From Cupriavidus numazuensis (lineage in GTDB: Bacteria; Pseudomonadota; Gammaproteobacteria; Burkholderiales; Burkholderiaceae), in assembly GCF_905397435.1 (NCBI RefSeq), contig NZ_CAJPVI010000034.1:39224-103223 (forward strand): 64,000 bases of DNA. Direction: 5' to 3'. Below are positions 34,073-42,201 of the stretch, piece after piece. The first letter of the stretch is position 1; every line of letters starts with the position of its first letter. The translations under genes were made by a program, and so were the position numbers. Below the pieces are notes generated by a model. It was not told the DNA's origin, ran no database searches, and was given only the letters and a program-made list of their open reading frames with translations.

Positions 34073-34354
34073 TTACCAGCGCTTGGTCTTGATGTTGTGG
34101 ACGTGGGCGTGTTCGCCGGCCTTGATCGGGGCCACCACCTTGCCAATGTCGATGCCGTACTTGAAGACGGTGTCATTGGGCGCCATGTCGCACAGCGCCA
34201 CCTTGTGGCCGATGGGAATCGGCTGCAGCGCCGTCACCGTGACGATCTTGTCCTCATCCATGATCCACGCATTGAGCTTTGTGCCCGCCTGGATGCCCTC
34301 CACCACGGCCACCGCGACGGTGTCCTTGGCGTCATGCAGCACGACATGAATCAT
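34073..34354 (-). CDS. suyA: (2R)-sulfolactate sulfo-lyase, small subunit
   Basis: 93 residues with a SAF-type beta domain: MIHVVLHDAKDTVAVAVVEG at the start and TALQPIPIGHKVALCDMA in the middle. This is the UxaA N-terminal domain encoded as a separate subunit, as in SuyAB. The ATG at 34354 follows GAGGAGACAACA. First gene of the minus-strand operon suyA-suyB-slcC-comC-Bug, 60 bp before suyB. A near-consensus promoter lies about 40-65 bp upstream of the start. Confidence 0.85.
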   Translation of the reverse strand: MIHVVLHDAKDTVAVAVVEGIQAGTKLNAWIMDEDKIVTVTALQPIPIGHKVALCDMAPNDTVFKYGIDIGKVVAPIKAGEHAHVHNIKTKRW

Positions 34355-34391
34355 TGTTGTCTCCTCGGTTGTGGGTCGGTGTGTGGAAGTC

Positions 34392-34420
34392 ATGTTAGGA
34401 GAGGGATTAGTCCATGTCAA
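34392..34420 (-). promoter_or_regulatory. sigma-70 promoter of the suy operon
   Basis: On the minus strand TTGACA (34420-34415) and TAACAT (34397-34392) are separated by exactly 17 bp. The -35 box is a perfect consensus match. The -10 box matches TATAAT in 4 of 6 positions. It ends 38 bp before the suyA ATG. Confidence 0.7.
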
Positions 34421-34424
34421 CTAG

Positions 34425-34438
34425 CTCATATATATGAG
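34425..34438. promoter_or_regulatory. perfect palindrome, candidate operator of the suy operon
   Basis: CTCATATATATGAG is its own reverse complement and sits 5 bp upstream of the -35 box of the suyA promoter. The size and symmetry suit a dimeric regulator such as the GntR protein encoded at the end of the operon; the pairing is inference. Confidence 0.5.
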
Positions 34439-34440
34439 TT

Positions 34441-34906
34441 GGATGAATGATGAATTTTCGGGACGCTGGGAGGACGCTATGCGGGGATTGGATGTCGTGC
34501 CTGGCAGGCGCCGCTGTCTCGCAGGCATAGCCGGCGCCTGACCGGAGGGCGCCTTCGCTGCGCTGCCGGAATGCTGTGGCACCCCATTGAATGAGATGCA
34601 AAAATCACATAAATCGACAACCATTTTGATGGTTATGGAATAATCATCACTTTTTGTAGCGCTTTCTGCCGACCGCTCGTTTTACTTTTTGGGCAGCGGA
34701 CATGAATGTTTTCGAGAAAAGCACCTCTCATGTGCATCAGGCGAAGCATTGGGTCTACACTCAGCCGAACCGTTGAACGGCTGGTCTTGTCATCCCGGCC
34801 GGCGAACCCGACTGCCCGGAATCACCGAATTGAACGGCGGCGGAACGCTGACGCGCCAACAGGCGATGCCCCCACCGTTCGCATGAACAGGAAAAGGCCT
34901 TCCGCC
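34441..34906. other. intergenic region between suyA and bcsB
   Basis: About 470 bp without a supportable gene, lying between two divergent operons. It contains a degenerate copy of the palindromic intergenic repeat (34505-34540) and an AT-richer stretch at 34600-34690 with an inverted repeat AACCAT-tttg-ATGGTT (34619-34634) and a weak promoter-like TCGACA/AATAAT pair 19 bp apart. The bcs promoter is probably in this part. No c-di-GMP riboswitch motif was recognised. Confidence 0.45.
34505..34540. repeat. degenerate third copy of the palindromic repeat
   Basis: CAGGCGCC ... GGCGCCTG ends enclose GCTGTCTCGCAGGCATAGCC, which resembles the GCGCCGCTGTT..GCCGGCGTAGCCGGCG unit at 22821-22850. The ACTTTTGTC stem-loop of the other copies is absent. 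Confidence 0.45.
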
Positions 34907-37231
34907 ATGCCCCGCTCAGCGTACGCCCCGACACCCCGCCGCCGCCTGCTATCTGCCAGCCTCGCCCTGATGATGCTGGCCGCGCCGACCTGGCCATGGC
35001 ACGGCGTTCTGGCCGCGCCCACTCCCGCCGCCACGTCCGCGAGCGCCGCAGCGGCCCCGGCACAGCCGGCCGAAGCACCGCCGGCGTTGCCGACAGCAAC
35101 AAGCACTCAGGTCCTGACCCTGCGCCAGATGGGCTCGTATGGCCCGATTGCGCTTCGCGGCGTCGATGATGACCGCTCGCTCGATGTCGGCGTGCGGCTC
35201 GATGAAGTCGTCACCGCGGCCAGGCTCAAGCTGGTATTCACGTATTCGCCGGCGCTGATCTTCCCGCTGTCGCATATCAAGATCACGCTCAATGACGAGG
35301 TGATCGCCACCGTGCCGCTGGAGGAAAAGGAGGCCGGCCGCCTGGTCACGCGCGAGATCGACCTGGACCCACGCTTCTTTACCGACTTCAACCATCTGAC
35401 GGTGCAGCTGATCGCGCACTACACGATGGATCATTGCGAGGATCCGCTGCACTCCAGCCTGTGGGCCGATATCAGTCCGGCCACCACGCTGACGCTGAGC
35501 AAGGCGCATATGACGCTGCCGGACAGCCTTGCCCTGCTGCCGGCGCCGTTCTTCGACCGGCGCGATAACCGGCGCGTGACCGTGCCGTTCGTGCTGCCGG
35601 CCAATGCCGACGCCGCGACGCTGCGCGCGGCCGGCCTGGTGGCGTCGTGGCTGGGCGCGCTCGCGTCGTACCGGGAAGCGCGCTTCCCGGTGGCACGCAG
35701 CGCGCCGGCGGATGCCGACTCGATTGCCTTCGTGCTGCCAGGGGACCTGCCTGCCGGCATCGCGCTACCGGAAATCAAGGGGCCGTCGGTCAGCGTCATG
35801 CCCAACCCCGCCAGTCCCCACCGCAAGCTGCTGGTCATTGCGGGCCGCACCCCCCAGGAACTGCAGACCGCGGCCAACGGCGTCGTGCTGAGCAAGACGG
35901 CGATGGCCGGCAGCAGCTCGCAAGTGCAGTCCGTGGATATCGGCAGCCCGCGCCAGCCTTACGACGCACCTGCTTGGGCGCCGACGGACCGTCCGATCCT
36001 GTTCAAGGAACTGGTGTCCGACCCGCAGCAGCTCCAGGTGGCAGGCTACAACCCGAACCCGATCCGCGTGAACCTGCGCGTGCCGGCGGATCTGTACGAC
36101 TGGACGCGCAGCAACGTGCCGCTGAACGTGCGCTACCGCTACACCGCGCCGCCGACGTACAACGATTCGGTGATCAGCATCGACATCAACGACCAGCTCG
36201 TGCGCTCGTACCGGCTCAAGCCGCTTGCGATGAAGGATGACCAGAACCTGGTCAGCGTTCCGCTGCTGTCGGGCAGCAGCGTGTCGGCTGAGAACCTGAT
36301 CGGCATCCCGGCCTTCCGCGTCGGCAGCAACAACCAGATGCAGGTCAGCTTCCACATCGATTCGCAGAAGACCGGGCTGTGCACGTCGACCGCCACGAAC
36401 GTGGCGCGCGCCGCGATCGATCCCGATTCGAGCATCGATTTCAGCCGCTTCTCGCACTACACCGGCCTGCCCAATCTCGCGTTCTTCGCCAACAGCGGCT
36501 ATCCGTTCACGCGGCTGGCCGACCTGGCCGACACCGCAGTCGTCATGCCCGACGCGCCCACGGCACTCGACCAGGAAGCCTTGCTCACGCTGCTCGGCCA
36601 CATGGGCAAGTGGACCGGCCTGCCGTCGCTGCGCGTAGCGGTGGTGCCCGCTGCGCAGATCGACAGCGTGCGTGGACGTAACCTGCTAATCGTGGGCACG
36701 GGCAGCGCAGCAGGCGTGCTCGGCAAATGGGGCAAGTCGCTGCCGATGCTGATCGAACGCGGCCGCACCGAGATCACGCTGCGCGACCAGCGCAGCCATG
36801 CCTGGTCCAACTGGCTCAGCGGCGTCGAGGAGGATCCGATCACGCCAACCGGGCGCGCCATCCTGACGGCCGACGGTCCACTGGCGGCGCTGGTGGGCTT
36901 CCAGTCACCCTATGCCGAAGGCAACAGCGTGGTGGCGCTGACCGCAACCGAAGACGGTCGCGTCGCAGACCTGCTCGACTCCCTGGAAAATCCCGGCAAG
37001 GTCGCGCAGATGCGCGGCGACCTGACCGTGGTACGCCACGACCAGGTCGACGGGCTACGGCTGGGCGAGCGCTATTACGTCGGCGACCTGCCATGGTATG
37101 CGCGCGTCTGGATCCGGGTATCGGCGTTCCCGAGCCTGATGGCCATTGCTGGCCTGCTCGCCGGGCTGGTCGTAGCGCTGTCGCTGTTCTGGACGCTGGG
37201 CAAGCTCGCGGCACGGCGCAACGGAGGCTGA
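34907..37231 (+). CDS. bcsB: cellulose synthase regulatory subunit BcsB
   Basis: 774 residues, close to E. coli BcsB (779). A signal peptide (RRRLLSASLALMMLAAPTW) opens the protein; the periplasmic carbohydrate-binding and flavodoxin-like domains follow, with typical segments such as NHLTVQLIAHYTMDHCEDP and a single C-terminal membrane helix near LMAIAGLLAGLVVALSLFW that packs against BcsA. BcsB guides the nascent glucan through the periplasm and is required for BcsA activity. Start 34907 is preferred because AAGG lies 9 nt upstream; ATG 34883 is an alternative. First gene of the bcs operon, 1 bp before bcsZ. Confidence 0.92.
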   Translation: MPRSAYAPTPRRRLLSASLALMMLAAPTWPWHGVLAAPTPAATSASAAAAPAQPAEAPPALPTATSTQVLTLRQMGSYGPIALRGVDDDRSLDVGVRLDEVVTAARLKLVFTYSPALIFPLSHIKITLNDEVIATVPLEEKEAGRLVTREIDLDPRFFTDFNHLTVQLIAHYTMDHCEDPLHSSLWADISPATTLTLSKAHMTLPDSLALLPAPFFDRRDNRRVTVPFVLPANADAATLRAAGLVASWLGALASYREARFPVARSAPADADSIAFVLPGDLPAGIALPEIKGPSVSVMPNPASPHRKLLVIAGRTPQELQTAANGVVLSKTAMAGSSSQVQSVDIGSPRQPYDAPAWAPTDRPILFKELVSDPQQLQVAGYNPNPIRVNLRVPADLYDWTRSNVPLNVRYRYTAPPTYNDSVISIDINDQLVRSYRLKPLAMKDDQNLVSVPLLSGSSVSAENLIGIPAFRVGSNNQMQVSFHIDSQKTGLCTSTATNVARAAIDPDSSIDFSRFSHYTGLPNLAFFANSGYPFTRLADLADTAVVMPDAPTALDQEALLTLLGHMGKWTGLPSLRVAVVPAAQIDSVRGRNLLIVGTGSAAGVLGKWGKSLPMLIERGRTEITLRDQRSHAWSNWLSGVEEDPITPTGRAILTADGPLAALVGFQSPYAEGNSVVALTATEDGRVADLLDSLENPGKVAQMRGDLTVVRHDQVDGLRLGERYYVGDLPWYARVWIRVSAFPSLMAIAGLLAGLVVALSLFWTLGKLAARRNGG

Positions 37232-37232
37232 C

Positions 37233-38411
37233 ATGTGGCGCGCCTTGCCGGGTCTGACCAGGTGGCTCGCGGCCGGCGCGCTTGCGTGCGCCTGCATGGC
37301 GGCCGCGCCCGCGCATGCCGCCACGTGCGCCTGGACCGACTGGGACACCTTCAAACGCACGCTGATCAGCGCCGACGGGCGCGTGATCGACGCGAGCACC
37401 GACGACAAGGTCACCGTGTCCGAAGGGCAGGCCTATGGCCTGTTCTTCGCGCTGGTGGCGAACGACCGCGCCACGTTCGACAAGCTGCTCGCGTGGACCG
37501 AGAACAACCTTGCGCAGGGCGATCTCATCGCGCATCTGCCCGCCTGGATCTGGGGCCGTATTCCCGCCGACAAGGCCAAGGACGGCAAGGAGACCTGGGG
37601 CGTGATCGACACCAACTCCGCTTCCGACGCCGACCTGTGGATCGCCTACACGCTGCTGGAAGCGGGCCGCCTGTGGAACGAGCGGCGCTTCACCGCGCTC
37701 GGCACGCTGACGGCGCGGCGCATCATGCGTGAAGAAACGGCGGCCATGCGCGGCCTGGGCCGTACCGTGCTGCCCGGCCCGGTCGGCTTTTCGCTGAGTG
37801 AAGGCCGCTGGCGCGTGAATCCGAGCTATGTGCCGCTGCAGGTCATGCGGCGCCTCGCGGCGTTGCTGGCGAAAGAGTCTGGCTGGGACCAGCTTGTGGC
37901 CAGCTCGTCGAAGGTCATCCTGGAAACCGCACCGCGCGGCTTCTCACCAGACTGGGCCGAGTACGACAACAGCCGCGGCTTCCTGCCCGATACCAAAACC
38001 AAGGCCGAAAGCGCCTACAACGCGATCCGCGTCTATCTGTGGGCGGGCACGCTTGCCGCCGACGATCCGCAGCGAGCCCGCATACTGCAGCAGTTCATGC
38101 CGCTGGCGGACTACGTCGCGGCCCACGGGTATCCGCCTGAACGCGTCGACACGCAGACCGGTCAGCCAGGCCCCAATTCCGGCAATGCCGGCTTCTCGGC
38201 GGCAGTCGCACCGTACCTGGCCGCGCTCGGCCGCACCGACCAGGCGCGCGCGCAGGCGCAGCGCACGCGCGAAATGGCCGCACGCGAGCCGCTCGGCTAC
38301 TACAGCCAGGCGCTTGCCCTGTTCGGCCTCGGCCACCTGGACGGCCTCTACCACTTTGCAGGGGACGGCGCCCTGCTGCCAGCCTGGAAGACCGGATGTC
38401 CCGCGCGCTGA
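37233..38411 (+). CDS. bcsZ: periplasmic endo-1,4-beta-glucanase BcsZ (GH8)
   Basis: 392 residues with a signal peptide (cleavage after APAHAA). Glycoside hydrolase family 8 signatures are TVSEGQAYGLFF with the catalytic acid Glu64 and NSASDADLWIAYTLLEAG at about 128-145, plus YDNSRGFLP. BcsZ trims cellulose in the periplasm and is needed for efficient export in enterobacteria. The gene begins 1 bp after bcsB and its last 16 bp overlap bcsC, so it is clearly part of the operon. Confidence 0.95.
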   Translation: MWRALPGLTRWLAAGALACACMAAAPAHAATCAWTDWDTFKRTLISADGRVIDASTDDKVTVSEGQAYGLFFALVANDRATFDKLLAWTENNLAQGDLIAHLPAWIWGRIPADKAKDGKETWGVIDTNSASDADLWIAYTLLEAGRLWNERRFTALGTLTARRIMREETAAMRGLGRTVLPGPVGFSLSEGRWRVNPSYVPLQVMRRLAALLAKESGWDQLVASSSKVILETAPRGFSPDWAEYDNSRGFLPDTKTKAESAYNAIRVYLWAGTLAADDPQRARILQQFMPLADYVAAHGYPPERVDTQTGQPGPNSGNAGFSAAVAPYLAALGRTDQARAQAQRTREMAAREPLGYYSQALALFGLGHLDGLYHFAGDGALLPAWKTGCPAR

Positions 38412-41400
38412 CGCCCCTCGTGCTCGCCGTTGCCAGCGCGCTGGCGGTGCCCGCCATGGCGCAGCAGGCAGAGAAGCCGTCGCCGGAGATGGCCCAGTTG
38501 CTGGCTGCGGCGCGCATGTGGGAAGCCAAGAACCGTACCGACATCGCACGCGGCATCCTGGACAAGGCGCTGCTGATCGATCCGAACCAGCCGGATGCAC
38601 TGATGCTGCTCGGCCTGATCGAGTTACGCTCGAACCGGCCGCTCGAAGCGGACAAGATCCTGCGCAAGCTGCGCCAGCGCGCACCGAACCACCCGGCCAC
38701 GCTGGAGCTGGAAGACGCCTATCGCATTGCCACGCGCGACAAGCAGGAGATGGCCCGCATCCGGCTGCTCGCGCGCGCCGGCAAGTCCGAGGAGGCCATC
38801 GCGCGGCTCAGGCAGCTGTTTCCGCGTGGCGCACCGCGCGGCGACCTCGCTGTCGACTACTACCGCATCATGGCCGGCACACCGGCCGGCCGCACGGCCA
38901 CCATTGCCGAGTTGCGCGCGCGCGTGCGCCAGAACCCCGATGACCTGCGCCTGGCCATGGCGCTGGCCAGCCTGCTGACCGACCGCGAAGCCACGCGCCA
39001 GGAAGGACTGGCGATCCTGTACGGCATCGTCCAGCGGCCTGACGGCGACCGCAAGTCGGCGCTGGAGATGTGGCGGCGCACGCTGTACGGCGTCAGCGAC
39101 GACCCGGCGTACTACAAGTGGTTCGAGCTCTATGTGAAGGAAGTGCCCGACGACACCTCCGCCCAGCAGACGCTCGCGGAACTCGCCAGGAAGGGTGGCG
39201 CCGCCAGCCCGGCCACGCAGGCGCGGCGCCGTGGCGAACAGCAGCTTGCACGCGGCAACGTGCGTGAAGCCGAAACCGCGCTGGAACGCGCCAACCGCAA
39301 GCGCCGCAACGATGGCGAGACGCTCGGCAACCTGGGGCTCGTGCGATTGCGCCAGGGCCGCCACGACGAAGCGCGCGAACTGTTCGCGCGTGCAGAGCAG
39401 CTCGACACCGGCAACCGTGGCAAGTGGCACAGCCTGAAGGACACGGCCACGTTCTGGGGCACGGTGGCCAAGGCGCGTGAAGCGAATGCCCAGGGCAAGC
39501 CTGCGCAGGGCGAAGCCCTCGCACGCGAAGCCCTCGCGTTGCAGCCCGGCAATGCCAATGCACGCGGCGTGCTGGCCGATGCGCTGATCGCGCAGAACAA
39601 GCTGCCCGAAGCCGAGGCGCTGCTGCGCGAAACGCTGGCAGGACCCGAACCCGATATCGGCACGCTGCGCACGCTGGTCAAGCTGCTCAACGACAGCCAG
39701 CGCAGCGACGAAGTCGGACCCTTGATCGCGAGCACCGGGAGCCGGTTGAAAGGCTCGGCGGACGAGCTGCGCAGCTTGCGCGCGGACTTGCTGTCGCTGC
39801 AGGGCGAACAGCTGCTCGCGCAGCACAAGCAGAGCCCGGCGCTCGCCCGGCTCGAGGAATCGATCCGGCTCGCGCCCAACGATCCGTGGACACGCTTCAC
39901 GCTCGCACGCGCCTATCGCGACCTCGCGCTGCCCGTGCTGGGCCGCCGCGTGATGGAAGACGGCATGGCCGCGTCGCCCACGAGCGAAATGCGCTACGCC
40001 ACCGCGCTGTACCTGAATTCGGTCGACGATATCGATGCCGCCAGCAGCGTGCTGGCCGGTGTGCCGGAAGCGGAGCGTTCCGATTCCATGCGGCGCCTCG
40101 CGGGAAACCTGCAGGCGCAGCGGCTGTTGCGCGAGGTGCGCCAGCTTATCGCCGCTGGACGCGAACAGGAAGCGGAAGACAAACTGCGTGCCGCCGCAGA
40201 AGCCGCGCGCGACGATCCGCAGATGCTGGCCTCCATCGGGCGCGAGTGGATCGCGATCGGCCAGCCCGACACCGGTCTCAAGCTGGTGCGCGACTGGCTT
40301 GACGCGCATCCGCAGGACCCGGCCATCGACGTGCGCATCCGCTATGGCGAGCTGCTCGCGTCGGCCGAGCGCGACGACGAACTGCGCGCCTGGGTTGCAG
40401 CGTCCAGCGCCTTGCCCGGCATCACGCCGGAACAGCGTGCCGATTTCGACGACCAGTTGCTGCGGCTGGCGCTGCGCGACACGGACCGCCGCATCGCCGA
40501 CGGCGACCTCAAAGGCGCCGAACGGATGCTCTATGCAGTGCCCGCGGCGCAGCAGAAAGACCGGCGCTGGCTGCTGGAACTGGCCGACCTGCGCGAAGCC
40601 CAGGGCGACTACGACGGTGCCGCGCAGGCCGCGCGCGAGGTGCTGAAGACCCATCCGCAAGATGCCGATGCGCGCCTCACGGTCGCACGGATGCTGGAAC
40701 GTCAGGGCAAGGAAGACCAGGCGCTCGAGGAAGTGCGCGCGGTGCTGGCCGACACGCCCGAGGACGATATCGATACACGCCTGGCCGTCGCACGCCGCTT
40801 CACCGCCATGCGGCGCGAGGACGAGGCGCTGGCCGTGGTCATGCCCTTGCGCGAACGCTATCCGGAGCGCTCCGACGTCACCATGCAGGCCGGCCGCATC
40901 GCCCAGTCGCGCGGCGACTTCAATGGCGCAGCCGTGCTCTACCGCGAAGCGCGCGTGCAAGAGCAGCGCGAGAACGAGATTCCCGGGCCCGAGGGCACTT
41001 CGGCCGAACGCGCCCTGCGCGCGCTCGAGGCGCGCCGCGAAGGCCAGGTGGCAACCGCCGTGCTGTTTTCGAACAAGTCCGGCGACCCAGGTATCTCGCG
41101 CCTCAACGCGACCGAGATCCCGCTGTATGTGCGCATTCCGCACGGCTACACCGGCCATTCCTTCTTCCATGCCGACACGGTCTTGCTCGACGCGGGCACC
41201 CTGCCTGCCGACAGCCTCCCCGGTTCGCGCGACTTCGGCAAGATCCGCGCGCTGGGCAACAACGGGCTTGGCCCGATCAGCCAGAGCGACCGCGGGGTGG
41301 CACTGGCCGCGGGCTACGAGTTCAACGGCGCCTACAACAGCTGGCGCGCCGACATCGGCACCACGCCGCTCGGCTTCACGCTGCAGACCGTGGTTGGCGG

Positions 41401-42193
41401 CTTCCGCTACCGCGCGGAAATGGGCCCCGCGTCGGCGACGGTGGACATCTCGCGCCGGGCCGTGACGAGCAGCCTGGTGTCGTACGCCGGCGCGACCGAC
41501 CCGCGCCACGTGGATGCGCAGACCGGCGCAGTCACGCCCGCCGAGAGCTGGGGCAACGTGGTGCGCAACGGCATCCATGCGCGATATGCGCGCGACGTGG
41601 GGCGTTTCGGCCTCTTCGCCGACCTGGGCTACGGCGTCTACACTGGAACGAATGTCCTCACCAACCAAGAGTTCACCGTGCGCACCGGCTTCGACGTTCC
41701 CGTGTTCGTGCGGCGCGACCACCGCATCACGAGCGGCGTGGTGCTGAACTACTGGCGCTACTCCGAGAACGAGCGCTTCTACACGTTCGGCCACGGCGGC
41801 TACTACAGTCCGCAGAAATACCTGTCGTTCCTGATTCCGGTGGACTGGACCGGGCGACGCGGCCTGCTGTCGTGGCGGCTGCGCGGCTCGGTCGGTATGT
41901 CCAGCACCTACGAGAAGTCCATGGACATCTACCCGACCCGGCCCGACCTGCAGGCGATGGTCGGCGGCGCGCAGTACGAAGGCGGCTCCGGCGGCGGCTT
42001 CAGCTATACCGTCGGCGGGATCGTCGAGTACCGCTTCGCGCCGCACTGGGTGGCGGGCGCGGGTTTCGACATCGACCGCTCGCGCGACTACGCGCCGAAC
42101 CGCGCCTTTGCCTACGTGCGCTATTTCTTCGAGCGCCAGCAGGGACCGGTTCCCTACCCGCCCACGCCGGTGCGGCCGTACTCCACCTACTGA
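38396..42193 (+). CDS. bcsC: cellulose export protein BcsC (TPR scaffold and outer-membrane barrel)
   Basis: 1265 residues, somewhat longer than E. coli BcsC (1157). A signal peptide (ending VPAMAQQ) is followed by about 900 residues of tetratricopeptide repeats rich in Ala/Glu/Arg, then a roughly 300-residue C-terminal BcsC beta-barrel with GTSAERALRALEARR before it and GGFSYTVGGIVEYRFAPHW near the end. It forms the periplasmic tunnel and outer-membrane pore for cellulose. Start overlaps the end of bcsZ by 16 bp. A 1424-codon open frame on the opposite strand is an effect of high GC and is not a gene. Confidence 0.95.
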   Translation: MSRALTPLVLAVASALAVPAMAQQAEKPSPEMAQLLAAARMWEAKNRTDIARGILDKALLIDPNQPDALMLLGLIELRSNRPLEADKILRKLRQRAPNHPATLELEDAYRIATRDKQEMARIRLLARAGKSEEAIARLRQLFPRGAPRGDLAVDYYRIMAGTPAGRTATIAELRARVRQNPDDLRLAMALASLLTDREATRQEGLAILYGIVQRPDGDRKSALEMWRRTLYGVSDDPAYYKWFELYVKEVPDDTSAQQTLAELARKGGAASPATQARRRGEQQLARGNVREAETALERANRKRRNDGETLGNLGLVRLRQGRHDEARELFARAEQLDTGNRGKWHSLKDTATFWGTVAKAREANAQGKPAQGEALAREALALQPGNANARGVLADALIAQNKLPEAEALLRETLAGPEPDIGTLRTLVKLLNDSQRSDEVGPLIASTGSRLKGSADELRSLRADLLSLQGEQLLAQHKQSPALARLEESIRLAPNDPWTRFTLARAYRDLALPVLGRRVMEDGMAASPTSEMRYATALYLNSVDDIDAASSVLAGVPEAERSDSMRRLAGNLQAQRLLREVRQLIAAGREQEAEDKLRAAAEAARDDPQMLASIGREWIAIGQPDTGLKLVRDWLDAHPQDPAIDVRIRYGELLASAERDDELRAWVAASSALPGITPEQRADFDDQLLRLALRDTDRRIADGDLKGAERMLYAVPAAQQKDRRWLLELADLREAQGDYDGAAQAAREVLKTHPQDADARLTVARMLERQGKEDQALEEVRAVLADTPEDDIDTRLAVARRFTAMRREDEALAVVMPLRERYPERSDVTMQAGRIAQSRGDFNGAAVLYREARVQEQRENEIPGPEGTSAERALRALEARREGQVATAVLFSNKSGDPGISRLNATEIPLYVRIPHGYTGHSFFHADTVLLDAGTLPADSLPGSRDFGKIRALGNNGLGPISQSDRGVALAAGYEFNGAYNSWRADIGTTPLGFTLQTVVGGFRYRAEMGPASATVDISRRAVTSSLVSYAGATDPRHVDAQTGAVTPAESWGNVVRNGIHARYARDVGRFGLFADLGYGVYTGTNVLTNQEFTVRTGFDVPVFVRRDHRITSGVVLNYWRYSENERFYTFGHGGYYSPQKYLSFLIPVDWTGRRGLLSWRLRGSVGMSSTYEKSMDIYPTRPDLQAMVGGAQYEGGSGGGFSYTVGGIVEYRFAPHWVAGAGFDIDRSRDYAPNRAFAYVRYFFERQQGPVPYPPTPVRPYSTY

Positions 42194-42201
42194 GGGCCCG
42201 C

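Noticed and set aside
34706..34906. Longer N-terminal extension of bcsB
   Set aside because: The added residues have no similarity to BcsB and would place the signal peptide deep inside the protein.
34441..34906. c-di-GMP riboswitch in the leader of the cellulose operon
   Set aside because: No GEMM-type conserved sequence was found; c-di-GMP control is better explained by the BcsA PilZ domain.
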